Assembly: GCF_001411555.2 (NCBI RefSeq)
Contig: NC_049909.1
Location: 21,624,623-21,688,622 of the forward strand
DNA length: 64,000 nt
Source: Juglans regia
Lineage: Eukaryota > Streptophyta > Magnoliopsida > Fagales > Juglandaceae
Direction: 5' to 3'
A program made the position numbers and the translations under genes. Of this stretch, positions 23,230 through 35,571 are shown piece by piece. A model generated the notes under the pieces. The model worked only from the letters and a program-made list of their open reading frames with translations, searched no databases and had not been told where the DNA came from. The first letter of the stretch is position 1, and each line of letters starts with the position of its first letter.

Positions 23230-23915
23230 GTGAGTAGCTAGGTACTTTTGATGTTGCATGATCGAAGTTGCATGGGTTGAGATAAAAGAAAAATTAAATG
23301 TCCATTCTCTTCCCCATTGACGCGAAGCTTGAGCTTTAGAATCCCGTGCAAGTGATGATTTCTGAGACCCATGGTAAAACAGATGGTCAGGTGCTGTCTG
23401 TGTTGGAGAACTTGGGTATGGTGGGAGCCATGGCTATGTGGAGGAATTGGTATCGTATATGGGTATCAGAATACCGGTGAAGTTAAATCTATATTCAACA
23501 ACTCTTTGAGATTTTTATGTTTTTAAAAAAATATAATGATAAATGGATGATGCTATATAACTCAGACAATCGCGTTATCGTGTTGAGAACTTTGGAAAAT
23601 TATCTACAGTTCTTTGGTGGCGTTTAGCAGTTGTGTTTTGTTTCATTTAGCTAAGGAGAGGTTTAGATAGTAAATTGAGATGAGATGAAAGTTAAATAAA
23701 ATATTATTTTTTAATAAAATACCGGTGTGTAGTGTGAGGATAATGAGTAGAATTTTACTCTTATGAGAACAAAAAACAAAAAAAAAATAATAAAACTTAA
23801 ACCTCGTAAACTTCAGAAAAAATGGTATCCTTCCTCTTTTAAAGCTAAGCAAAACCTTGGAAGAAAATCATATGACATACTACAGCCTCATCTTATAAGA
23901 TCTCTATCAACTCAC
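23230..23915. other. Gene-free interval
   Basis: The first ~50 bases still match TBL-B intron 2 (to about 23280), then homology stops. A GAGATGAGATGAAAGTTAAATAAAAT MITE remnant lies at 23650-23720 (the motif is given only in part here). Nothing else recognised. Confidence 0.5.
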
Positions 23916-24589
23916 TTGGATTGAGACATCAAATATGCACTTCCCCAAACTGTTAGATTTCTGATCATCAGAATACATTATTTCAGCAAAGTAGAGCTTT
24001 ACTTTGTAGCTTCCCTTCCGCGAGCAAAGACCATAGTACTTAAGTGATAGAGGGGAAACTAGGGCTGTTTGGTAGAAGTCTAGTCCACTCACATTGAAGG
24101 AAAATGTATTCGTTGCAAGGTAGGAAGCCTCAGACTTACCCATGTAAACCTATGTACTACTATAAGCCCATTTTTCATAAACAGAACTAAAGTGCGATCC
24201 GCCCTCTTTGCTTAAGTCATCTACATATTCATTCCCCTCAAAGCTCATCTCTTGCCCTCCACAATTAATAAACAAGGAATGATCTGCGGATATAGAAGTA
24301 ATCGTGTCATACAATATTTACTCGTAAGCTACTACAGTTCATGAAAGCACAATCATATATGCATCAATGCTTACAACTTGCTTCCAGAACAGGGGAGGTC
24401 CTTCTGCAAACACCAACGACTCCTAGAAGTTGAGAATTCAAGTTCAATCAAATAAATTTGGTCATAATGCAATTCAAACAAGCAAAATAAATGTGTCTTA
24501 AAATGGCAAAGAACTTACGAATTGCTGTCAAGAGATGAATGACTGGAAATCAAGTTCCTATATGATTATTAAACCAAGTTAGAACAATG

Positions 24590-27500
24590 CAAGAGGTGAT
24601 GAGAATTGAGAGAGAAACTAAATCTTTATTTCTCTGTAAAAAAATGACAAATTGTCCAACTTGCCTTTACAAGGGTTCGTATACATTTTAAATAGAAACT
24701 TTACAAGCTCTATTCTAGGAAACTAGCTACTGTTATGACTGTACAAAATTAATTTGAAAGATATGATGACTGTTACAAGCATGATTTTAGGCTAATTGGT
24801 TGATGTTTGATTCTTGGCTTGATTTGTGGAATTTTTCTTTATACGCCCCCGCAAGATGGGGCTGCCATCGGCAAGACCAATCTTATTTCTCAATTGTTCC
24901 GTACGTTGCCTTGATAGTGATTTTGTGAGAAGATTTGCAAGCTGGTCCTGAGTATTAACATGATGAACTTGGAGTGTTCCTTTTTGAATTATATCACGCA
25001 CAAAGTGTAGATCAATTTGAATATGCTTCATGCGAGTGTTGGACTAGATTTAGACTCAGCTGTGTGGCACCCAAGTTATCACAAAGCAGCTTGGGTGTGG
25101 TGGATAGAGGGTGGCCGAGTTCTTTAAGAAAAAAAAAAGTAGCCAAATGGTTTCAGAGGCTGCATTTGCAAAGGCTCTATACTTAGCCTCGGTGGATGAT
25201 CTAGCAACTGCCCTTTGTTTTTTAGAGCTCCAAGAAATAGGATTTGTGCCAAGGAAACTTATGTAAGCGGAAGTTGAAGTTCTATCATCAAAGTTCCCTG
25301 CCCAATATGCATCAGTGTAGGTTGTAAGAGTCGAGAGGCTGTTTTTTCTGATGTGAATTCTATGAAAAATTGTGTGTTTCAAGTAACGAAGGAGCCTCTT
25401 TGCAGCTGTCCAGTGAGTTGTGGTTGGTTTATGCATGAACTGAGAGAGTTTATTTACTACAAAAGAGATGTCTGGCCTTGTAAGGGAGAGATATTGAAGA
25501 GCACCTATAACATTCCTGAATTCGGTGCTATCAACTGAATTGGTTCCATTAATGAGCTTGAGGGCTGTTGTGGTTAACAATGGGATGGAGACATCTTTGG
25601 CACCAAGCATGTTACTTTTGGACAGAATATCTCTAATGTACTTGTGCTGAGACAAGAAGAGGCCATATTGTGTAGGTATAACTTCCATGCCCAAAAAGAA
25701 ATGGAGTTGTCCCATGTCTTTTAAAGAGAAGCAGTTTCCAAGTTTTGCAATTATGGAATCAACAAAGTGAGTATCATTTCTAGTTATGACTAAGTCATCC
25801 ACATATACCAACAGAAAACATGTAACATAGCTGGTTTTGTATATAAATAATGAAGAATCTGCTTTAGAATTCACAAACCCAAACTTTATAATGTTGTTCT
25901 TGAGAGCTGAGTACTAGGCTCTTAGTGGTTGTTTTAGGCTATAAATGGCGTGTAATTTGCAAATGTGGTTAGGCTTAAACATGCCTTGAAGCCCGGAGGT
26001 TGAACTTTGTAAACATTTTCAGTCAACATTTCATGCAAGAATGCATTGTTGACGTCAAGTTGTCTTAAAATCCACCCCTGCATAACAGCAATAAACAAAA
26101 CAGTTCTTATGGTTGCTGGCTTCACAATTGGGCTAAATGTCTCCTTGTAATCTAAGCCAAGGCGTTGATTGTACCCTTTGGTAACAAGCCTTGCTTTGAA
26201 ACGTTCAACAGACCCATCAACTTTTCTCTTGACTCAAAAAACTCATTTACAGCCCACTGGTTTGCAGTGTGTAGGAGGGAGAACTAATTCCCAGGTACCA
26301 TGACTCATCAAGGCCATGAGTTCTTCAGACATAGCATGTCTCCATTTTGGATCACAAAGTGCGTGACTGACACAAGTTGGTTCAATCGTGGGTTGAATGG
26401 GATGGTTGTTTGGTGACTGAGTTGAACTGTTTCGGCTTGTGGGTGTTGTTCATGGACTGAGTGGTCATGGTGTGGGTTCGGGTTGTTGGAGGAGGCATGT
26501 TATTGACCACAGACTCAGTGAGAGTTTCACAAGGATTTGGTGAACCCGTGTGTTGTGATTGCATGAAATGAGTAGACTCACTCATGTGTGACTCGTGTGG
26601 TGCGACTGAAGAACAAGATCTCAAATTAGGAAAATTGGGAGAAGAGAAATTAGGGCTATTACCTAAAGGTGCAGAGGAAGACGATCGGCTCGCGGTCTAC
26701 ACTGGCGGTGGTCGCGGCAGGGGCACCGTCGAGATGGGCAGCATAGCGGTTGAAGATTCGGTGCGGATGGCTTGGGTCTGAGAGGGCTACTGGTTTCGTC
26801 GAAGATGACATGCCGAGAGATATAGAGGCGTTTTGTGTTGAGATCAAGGCATTTGAAAGCATTTTTGGTTTGGGAGTAGCCCACGAACAGACACGGAAGG
26901 GATTTGGGCTGGAGTTTATTTGAGTTATAGGGCCGGGTGAGGGGAAAACAAAGACACCCAAATTTTCTTAACTTGAGATAATTTAGACGACGTTGAAATA
27001 AGGCTTCAAATGGTGATTTATTATTCAACAATGGTGTTGGTTGTCGGTTAATGAGATAAACAGCTGTTTGAAAAGCATGGGGCCAATAGGACAAGGGTAG
27101 AGAAGCATCTTGTAATAAGGTTAAACCTGTTTCAACAAGATGACGATGACAACATTCGGATACCCCATTTTGTTATGGAGTATGAGGAGCAGTGGTATAG
27201 TGGCTAATTCCATGAATTGAAAAATATTTTTTGAGTGCCATAAACTCACCACCATTATCAGAATAAAGACATTTGATTTTTCTTTGAAAACAGTTTTCCA
27301 CAATATGTTTAAATTGTGGAAAAATGGTGCTTACTCCGGATTTGTTTGTTAAAGGGTAGAACCACATATATTTGGTAAAATGGTCGACCAAAATCAAATA
27401 ATATTTGGAACCATCAAGACCAATTGTATGCGCAGGACCCCAAACATCGGTGTATATGAGATCAAGCAGTGCATTACTTTTTAAACTAGTGGAACCAAAA

Positions 27501-27902
27501 GGTTGTTGGTGGGCTTTATTCATTGAACATGAAGTACAAATGTGAGACACTTGGTCTTTTTTTTTTTATTGGAAGAGAAAAAGATTTGATAAGATAATGG
27601 ACAATGTTTTGAGATGAATGTCCAAGCCGCTTGTGCCACCCATCAATCGAGGTCCGCTCATGCACATTTGCAATCATTTTTTAGGGAGAGTCCACCAGTT
27701 AGCCCAGGAACGTGTAAACACCGTCTTCACATGCACCTTTGAGTAGAATAGCCCCCGTGGTCTGTTCCTTGACAAGAAAATAAATGGGATGAAATTTAAG
27801 AAAAACATTATTTTGAGTGGTGAACATAAATTAATTTTTTACGAATATTTGGAACACAAAGTGTATTTAAATGAAAGGTATGTGATGGTGGTTGAAAAAC
27901 CA
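24590..27902 (-). mobile_element. Ty1/copia retrotransposon 1, degenerate, 5' part lost in gap
   Basis: Minus-strand order matches copia: integrase core (27550-27173, HICTSCSMNKAH zinc-binding end, YTDVWGPA, YSDNGGEF), integrase C-terminal part (27094-26663), reverse transcriptase start (26125-25934, [11 protein letters not shown]), RT with YVDD and RNase H (25874-25056, SSTEAKYRA), and the end of RNase H (25031-24792). Frames are interrupted by stops. The presumed 3' LTR region is about 24590-24845, after a purine-rich GCGGGGGCG on the minus strand. No gag or 5' LTR is seen before the assembly gap. It sits inside the intron structure of psi-RLK. Confidence 0.88.
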
Positions 27903-28002
27903 NNNNNNNNNNNNNNNNNNNNNNNNNNNNNNNNNNNNNNNNNNNNNNNNNNNNNNNNNNNNNNNNNNNNNNNNNNNNNNNNNNNNNNNNNNNNNNNNNN
28001 NN
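27903..28002. other. Assembly gap (100 N)
   Basis: Exactly 100 unknown bases, the standard placeholder for a gap of unknown size. The flanks are copia 1 on the left and psi-RLK intron DNA on the right. Missing sequence probably includes the gag and 5' LTR of copia 1 and psi-RLK exons 13-15. Confidence 0.95.
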
Positions 28003-30391
28003 CAGTTGGGACTTCCCCATTCAATGAGTTGTTGGTTAGAAACCTACATCCATAAAATGTATGTCATCTCGTTTCTTGCCAAGAGAGCAGTCTCAGAGAA
28101 GTATAAACATGGAGACAATCTGAAAAACATTATAAAGACAACATTTGAAAGATTGACCAAAAATTTACTTTATGTGCTTTATCAGCTTACATGTAATCTA
28201 GATCCAAGTTCCCAAGTTACTCTGGAATTGGACCACTTAAACGATTGAAGCTCAGGTCTCTACAAGAAAAGAAAAATTCATACGAGCGTACATTGTAGTT
28301 GATATTACAATTTTGGACAGAAAAACCTGACAGGAAAAAAAAAATGGACATGTGTTGTGTGACTTATATGCGATAGTCTCTGTTCAAAAGCAAGTGCATA
28401 AATAGCATATTGTAGGAAATTAAACAGGATTTCAGCCTATACATAGAAAAAGAATTTCATAAGTAAAAACATCTCGAGAAGTAGGGTCATTTTAAGCAAC
28501 TTACAATTCTTTCAAAGCTGTCAACTCTCCAATATAATCTGGGGTTGGACCAGTGATTAAGCAATTTCTAAGCCACTTGAGGGCACAGCACAAGAGTAAG
28601 AGCATAAAAAATAGACCACAAAGTTGGTCACAATAGGATTAATCGTTGCAGAAAACAAAGTAAATATATAGAACTTACAAATATTTCAATTTTTTCAAAT
28701 TTTGCAAAGCAGGTAATCCAATACTTGATCCTTGCAAATCAGATATCCTCCTGAAAAACATTGACAGATCAGTAAAAATAATTGTACCATCTTCTACGTT
28801 TCCCAATTCTAATCAATTTCTAGTAAAGGAACATGTACTCACAGTTCAGTTAAGTTTGTCAAACGGGATATGTTAGAAGGGATGGGGCCCTCCATGGACG
28901 TGCCTTGCATATCACTGCAAACAAAGTTCTTAGATAATAAAAAAAAAAAATCAAATTCATATATCAAAGAGGGAAAAGATGACAGATAAAAGGAATGAAG
29001 TACAACACTCAGAGTCTGTCAAGTTCCGTCCAATTCCCAATAAAATCAGGTATTTTCCCTGATATTTTGCTCCCATCTATCCTACTGCAGTGAGTAGCTT
29101 AAGTTTTAAAAATCTCTTAATTCTAAAAGCTATATCTCCATATAATAATGTCGAATAGAATCACTTACAAACCCACCGAGTTCTTTAAGTTGCCAAATGT
29201 TTCTGGTATTGTGGCGTTAAAGTCGTTTGCAGAAAGAATGTTGCAAGATACTGAAATATTAAGTCACTCATTTACTTCAAGCAATATGGCAAAAAGTGTT
29301 CATGAAATACGAAGTGTGGGCAGTGGTGCCAACGTTTAGCATGGATACGAAGTCTTAGTCCCATCTACCTAATACCCAAAAGAGTTGAGTCATAATTATC
29401 GAAGGATTATAATTTTAAAGCCTAATTCCAACTAGTACACACTTGATACTTGATAGAGGACTTAAAGCATTATATTTGAATGATTGTTTCCAAAAGGTGT
29501 AAAAAAACAGAAAGAAGTGCAAGAAGTACATAAATAGAATGACTGCAAAGATGAAACAACATTGCATACAATAAAGTACAAGGGAATTAAGGGAGGATGA
29601 AGACTGAATTCTTACAGTTTTTTCAAGTTGCTCAATTTTTGAGGCTTTTCGGAAGAGGTCCACTGAGCCGATTATCTTCCAAGACCCTGTAAAAAAAATG
29701 CAACTTCAACTGTAATCCAAATTATTAATCTTCTTTCAGTTCGACACAAAAATTTAATTCAGGACTTACAGCTGCTCAAGTGAAGTAATGTCACCAATTT
29801 CCTTTGGAATTGTACCACTTAGCCGGTTTCCCAGAAGAGACTTGCAGAGTACCAATTACCGTTACAAACTGACCAACCCATTGACCATTGGCCAACACCT
29901 GCATGGAAAATAAAAGATATGCTTTCGTAGATACAAAATGCAAATAATTACTCACAGATTGACAAGTGGGAGCTGAGCAAAACTCAGAGGAATTGATCCA
30001 TTGATATAATTGCGAGTGAGATCACTGTTTAATGGCAGAAACTTCACTACTTAGTACTCTTTCTCAACTTCGAATCATTGAAAAAAAAAAAAGGATCCCA
30101 ATATTCCATGAAATTTTGTCAAAATCTAATGAAATGTTAACGGACTTCATATATTCTAGAATAAAAAAAGTGATCTGCACTGATAATGCAATTTCAATGG
30201 ACTTGTTTACTAAGCTGGTTTTCGAATATCCCGTAGAAATGCAATTTTTCTATTGTCATGGCCCTCATCGGCAGCTTGCCTGGTAATATATCGCATCACC
30301 ATTTACCTTATTTATAACCATCTATCTCTTTTACAATAAATAACGCTATTGTCTTTAATTTAAAAGTTATAAGAAAAACCAATTCAGATCT

Positions 30392-30971
30392 TGTTGGGAA
30401 TAACATGATATCGAAAACTAATTTGAAGTATTGCAGCGGAAATAAACACAAGAAAAATAATGACAATCACACACAGTACACCAAGATTTAAGTGGTTCAG
30501 CTCAATGTGAGCCTACATTCACTGGCGGGGTCAATATCAGATATTTCACTATAAACAAAGATGGAGTACAGGAAATTTAATACAAAACCTCTTCATTGAG
30601 AAGTTAACTCTCTCTCATGTCTCTCTCACAAATTCACTGCCTCACATGAAACTCAAACTGACTAAAGTACAAATAATAAGAGGCGCCATTTCTATTTATA
30701 GAGAAACGTGCGGATTCACTTCTGAGAACATTGGCTCGAGCGAACAGTCTAGCAGCTCTCGAGCGAACATAGGGTTTAGGCATCCCGGCCCGAGCTGACT
30801 GTCGAGCGGGTGTTGAGCGAAGTCTCTCAGACTTGCATTTCGCTTGAGCAAACAGTCGAGCAATGTCGAGTGAAGTCTCAGACTTGCATTTTGCTCGAGC
30901 TGAAGAAACACCGCTCGAGCGAACATACACCAGATGCGCTATTTCAACTAGATTCAAGCCACCTCTTAACA
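30392..30971 (-). repeat. 3' LTR of copia 2 (580 bp)
   Basis: Matches 35072-35571 with scattered substitutions. It is about 80 bp longer because it keeps an extra segment at roughly 30800-30930 containing repeated TCGAGYGAA and TCTCAGACTTGCATT words. Differences between LTRs imply an old insertion. Confidence 0.92.
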
Positions 30972-31061
30972 AATATTCACCTTAGCTTGAACTCTAACAA
31001 GCCTAACACAAAAAACCTCTGACCACATAACCGATCCCTTCCACCAAATCCCCTAAGGGAA

Positions 31062-32359
31062 TCACAAACCCCGAACACCAATCAAGTCCAAACAAAGTTT
31101 GAACTTATACACTGCAACTGGCTTTGTCATCATATCTACTGGATTCTCAGTAGTAGCAATCTTCAGAATCTCTATAGCACCCTCTGTAACAATCTCTCTG
31201 AGAAAATGATACCTGACATCAATGTGCTTTGTTCTCTCGTGATACATTTTATTTTTGGTCAAATGTATTGCATTATGATTGTCACAGAATACTGAAATCT
31301 CATCTTGTTGTAGTCCCAAGTCACTGATCAAGCCTTTCAACTAAATGGCCTCCTTAACAGACTTTGTTGCTGCCATGTACTCTGCCTTTGTAGTTGATAA
31401 AGCAACAGTGGATTGCAGTATTGCTTTCCTACTGATAGCAGACCCACACAAAGTGAAAACATAACCTATCAATAATCTTCTTTTATCTAAGTTCCCAGCA
31501 TAATCAGAATCAACATAACCAGTAACTCTGGAACTGAAATCAACATCTATATCAAATATTAACCCAAAGTCCAAAGTTCCTCTCAAATACCTGAGTATCC
31601 ATTTCACAGCCTGTCAATGAGTCTTACTTGGATTAGCCATATACCTGCTAACAACGCTCACTGCCTGTGAAATGTCTGAACGAGTGCAAATCATTGCATA
31701 CATAATACTGTCAACTGCACTGGAAAGAGGAACACTAGCCATGAACCGTTCCTCCTCATCTGTCTGAGGAGATAGGAAAGCTGAAAGTTTAATATGAGTA
31801 GCAAGTGGTGTACTTACTGGTTTGAAATCAGACATTCCAAATCTCTGAAGAACTTTCTCAATGTACTTTCCCTGGGACAAGTACAACTTTCCAACTTTCC
31901 TATCTCTGTAGATCTCCATCTCCAAAATCTTCTTTGCAGCACCTAAGTTTTTCATCTCAAACTCATTTCTGAGTTAGGTTTTTAACAAACCAATGTCAGA
32001 TATTCCTTTAGCAACAATAAGCATATCATCAACATATAGTAGCAAATAAATGAAAGACCCTACAACTCATTATGATAAACACAACTATCATAGTTACTTC
32101 TCAAATAACCATGATCAATCATAAAGGAATCAAAATGTTTATATCATTGCCTTGGAGACTGTTTCAAACCATATAATAATTTCTTCAATCTACACACATG
32201 ATCTTCTTTACATTCAACAATGAACACCTCTGGCTGATGCATGTAAATGGTCTCATCAAGCTCACCATGTAGGAACACTGTTTTAACATCAAGTTGTTGT
32301 AGCTCTAAGTCATACAATGCTACTATAGCAAGTAACACTCTGATCGAACTATATTTCAC
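31062..32359 (-). pseudogene. copia 2 reverse transcriptase and RNase H remnants
   Basis: Three blocks in different frames: RT start (ELQQLDVKTVFLHGEL, LLYGLKQSP), RT end (QGKYIEKVLQRFGMSDFKPV), and RNase H (LSTTKAEYMAATKSVKEAI, then VFCDNHNAIHLTKN). The YVDD region near 32030 is interrupted by stops. Not functional. Confidence 0.85.
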
Positions 32360-33069
32360 AACTGGAGAGAGAAGTCGATGCCTTCTCTTTGACTGAAGCC
32401 CTTAGCAACTAAGTGTGCCTTGTATCTTGCATCTGTATCACCCTGGATTCCTTCTTTTCTTTTGAACACTCATTTGCAACCAACATTTTTAATCTTCTTT
32501 GGCAACATAACCAAATCTCATGTTTGGTTTTTGTGAAGAGACTCAATCTCTTCAATCATAGCTGCGCACCATTGTGCATATTCTTCACTCTTAATAGCTT
32601 CTGAATAACTGGAAGGCTCCTGACAAACATTATCCTCTGCCTTAGTAAGAGCATACATTACCATATTTGCATAAGCATATCTCTGAGGTGGTATAATCTG
32701 TCTCCTTTGTCTACCAGTAGCTATATTGTAGTCTTGCTCACCCTGTGCGCCGCTATCAGAATCAGAATCATGCTCACCTGCAATAGCATGATCTTGGGCG
32801 CCACTGGGCAGCCCTTGTGGCGCTTCCATCTAAAACTTCACCTTCTTACCAATATCCTGTTCTTTACCTGAAGATACAGTAAACTCCTTTCTTGGATTAA
32901 GCATAGATTTTTCATCAAATACAACATCCCTGTTGATTACAAACCTAGCTAATTTAGGATCAGTATACCACAACCTAAATTCCGTCACCCCACTGGCATA
33001 TCCAATGAATATGTCTTTCTTTGCCCTTGGCTCAAATTTTTCATCATTAATATGAAAATATGCAGGACA

Positions 33070-33522
33070 TCAAAAAAATTTCAAATTTGAATAATCAGCA
33101 TAAGTATCAGACCATACCTCCTCATTCGGAGTTTTTAAGCCAATAGTTGTGGCTGGAGAACGATTGACTAGGAAGCAAGCTGTGTTGATTACTTCAGCCC
33201 AAAAATCTTTAGACAAACCTGCATTAGAAAGCATACTGCAGGCTCTCTCCAAGAGAATCTTGTTCATCCGTTTAGCTACCTCATTTTGCTGTGGAGTATG
33301 TCTAACTCTGCGGTGCCTGGCAATACCTTCATTTTTGTAGAATTCATCAAACTCACATCCGCAAAATTCCATTCCGTTGTCAATTCGAAGTCGCTTAATT
33401 TTCTTGTCTGTCTGATTTTCAATCAAAACCTTCCACTGTTTAAAGTTAACAAATACATCGTTTTTCTGCTTCAGAAAATAAACCCAAACTTTTCGTGAGA
33501 AATCATCAATAAATGTAAGCAA
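33070..33522 (-). pseudogene. copia 2 integrase core fragment
   Basis: 150 codons with FIDDFSRKVWVYFLK, RIDNGMEF (the second catalytic Asp) and HTPQQNEVAKRMN (the catalytic Glu position is NE). This is the rve integrase core of copia elements. The zinc-binding part is in a separate broken frame upstream. Confidence 0.85.
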
Positions 33523-34009
33523 ATACTGAGTTTCACCTTTTGATGAAACAGAAGATGGATCCCAAAGATCAGAATGAATATAGTCTACAGTACTTTTACT
33601 TCTGTGAACCCCTATAGAAAAATGAACCTTGCACTATTTTCCAAACACACAATGTTCACAAAAAACAAGTTTCTCTATCTTTTGGTTACATAACAAACCT
33701 TACTTATTCATAATAGACATCCCATTTTCACTCATATGGTCCAAATGCATGTGCCACAAACGGGTGATATCTGAGTCTGGATCATCTGAAACAGACATTG
33801 CAGCTGCACCTGTCACTGTAATGCCCTGAAGGAAATAAAGATCATTTGTCTTATCTCCTCTCATCACAACCATGGAGCCCTTACTGACTCTAATAGCTCC
33901 ACCTTCACCAGTGTACTTAAAATCCAAAGAATCAAGAGTGCCCAAAGAAATAAGGTACTTCTTCAAATCTGGGATGTGTTGGACATTAAACAATGTCCTG
34001 ACAATCCAA

Positions 34010-34975
34010 TCAAATATCTTTATCCTGACTGAACCAATTCCCAACAATTTTACAAGCCATATCCATTCCTAACAGAATGAAACCACCGCTAACTAGTTCA
34101 TAATTAGTGAACCAATCACTCTTGAGACACATGTGAAATGTACAAGCTGAGTCCATGACCCACTTGTCACTGGAGCGACTACTGGAGTCGCTAATTGCTA
34201 AGACAATATCTGAGCCGTTAGACTTTTCATCAGCAACGCTAACGACATTAGAGGAACTAGTGCCTTCCTCTCTATTTTCTAATTTAGGACACTCATTTTT
34301 GTAATGACCAAACTTATGACAATAATAATATTTAACATTTTTCTTGTTAAATTTCGACTGTGAATTGCCCTTGGATTTATCCATGTACTTCTCTAAACCC
34401 CTGTCATTGGATCTACCCCTGCTTGAGGAACCCTTAACAAACAAACCACTAGCTTGTTCATCAGTGCCATTCACACTCAATTTATTCCTCAATTCCTTAG
34501 AATTCAAAGCAAATTTCACATTTGCCAAGGAAATTGTATCTCTACCATACAACATGGAATTCACAAAATTTTCAAATGACATGAGTAATGAATACAAAAC
34601 AATTAATGCTTGATCTTTTTCTTCAAACTTAATGTCAAAATTCCTCAGATCCATAATAATTTTATTAAATTCATCTGAGTGTTCAGAGATAGGAGTGCCT
34701 TCCTTCATTTTGAGAGTGTATAGCCGTTGTTTCAAATACAAACGGTTGGTGGGAGATTTCTTCATATACAGATTCTCAAGTGCAGACCAAAGACCAGCTG
34801 CAGTCTCCTCATCAACAACCTCCCTTAAAACTCCATCTGATAATGACAAAAGAATAGTACTATGTACCTTTTCTTCTTCTTCTTTTGAAGGAGTCGAAGA
34901 ATCATCAGACACATTCTCTTCTACTACTTTGACAAGCTCTGTTGTCGCAATAAAGCCTTCATCTTGATGCGCCAT
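34010..34975 (-). pseudogene. copia 2 gag / protease start
   Basis: A 321-codon open frame. The UBN2-type gag core is recognised (LWSALENLYMKKS, LYTLKMKEGTPISEHSDEF). The CCHC zinc knuckle has lost its first cysteine (YYYCHKFGHYKNEC). The protease active-site motif is DSA (WVMDSACTFHM) where DSG or DSC is usual. The downstream pre-integrase frame overlaps its end in another frame. Decayed copy of a retrotransposon capsid gene. Confidence 0.85.
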
Positions 34976-35071
34976 AAACTAAAATTGTTCTGACTGTCAA
35001 ATTTCTCTACTTCAAACTTAGCTATAGCCATCCCACAAGATCTCACACAGAGCCACGCTCTGATACCAGTT

Positions 35072-35571
35072 TGTTGGGAATAACCTGATATCGAAGACTA
35101 ATTTGAAGTATGGCAGCAGAAATAAATACAAGAAAAATAATGACAATCACACACAGTACACCAAGATTTAAGTGGTTCAGCTCAATGTGAGCCTACGTCC
35201 ACTGGCGGGGTCGGTATCATATATTTCACTATAAACAAAGATGGAATACATGAGATTTAATACAAAACTTCTTCACTGAGAAGTTAACTCTCCCTCACGT
35301 CTCTCTCACAAATTCACTACCTCACATGAAACTCAAACTGACTGAAGTACAAATAATAAGATGCATCGTTTCTATTTATAGAGAAATGTGTTGATTCACT
35401 TATGAGAACATTGGCTCGAGTGAACAGTCTAGCAGCGCTCGAGCGAACGTAGGATTTTGGCACCCCGACTCGAGCTGACTATTGAGCAAAGTCTCGGACT
35501 TGCATTTCGCTCGAGCTGAAGAAACACCGCTCGAGGTGCTATTTCAACTCGATTCAAGTCATCTCTTAACA
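35072..35571 (-). repeat. 5' LTR of copia 2 (500 bp)
   Basis: The upstream LTR in element orientation, next to the primer-binding site. It lacks part of the GCTCGAGCGAAC-type internal repeats present in the other LTR, suggesting deletion between short repeats. Confidence 0.92.

Larger units (their letters stand above)
30392..35571 (-). mobile_element. Ty1/copia retrotransposon 2 with both LTRs, coding region decayed
   Basis: LTRs 30392-30971 and 35072-35571, both TG...CA on the minus strand (TGTTAAGA ... TTCCCAACA). PBS TGGTATCAGAGC (35068-35057, minus) follows the 5' LTR, complementary to initiator tRNA-Met. Order: gag (34975-34010), pre-integrase (to 33700), integrase (33522-33070), RT (32359-32144 and 31955-31614), RNase H (31607-31062). 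Frames are broken repeatedly. The element interrupts psi-RLK between its first two LRR exons. I see no matching 5-bp target duplication (GATCT left, TATCC right). Confidence 0.93.

Noticed and set aside
27789..28248. Open frames running through the N gap
   Set aside because: They exist only because unknown bases were translated as X.
30032..30286. 84-codon plus-strand frame
   Set aside because: It lies in intron DNA of the minus-strand RLK relic next to copia 2, with no recognisable protein.
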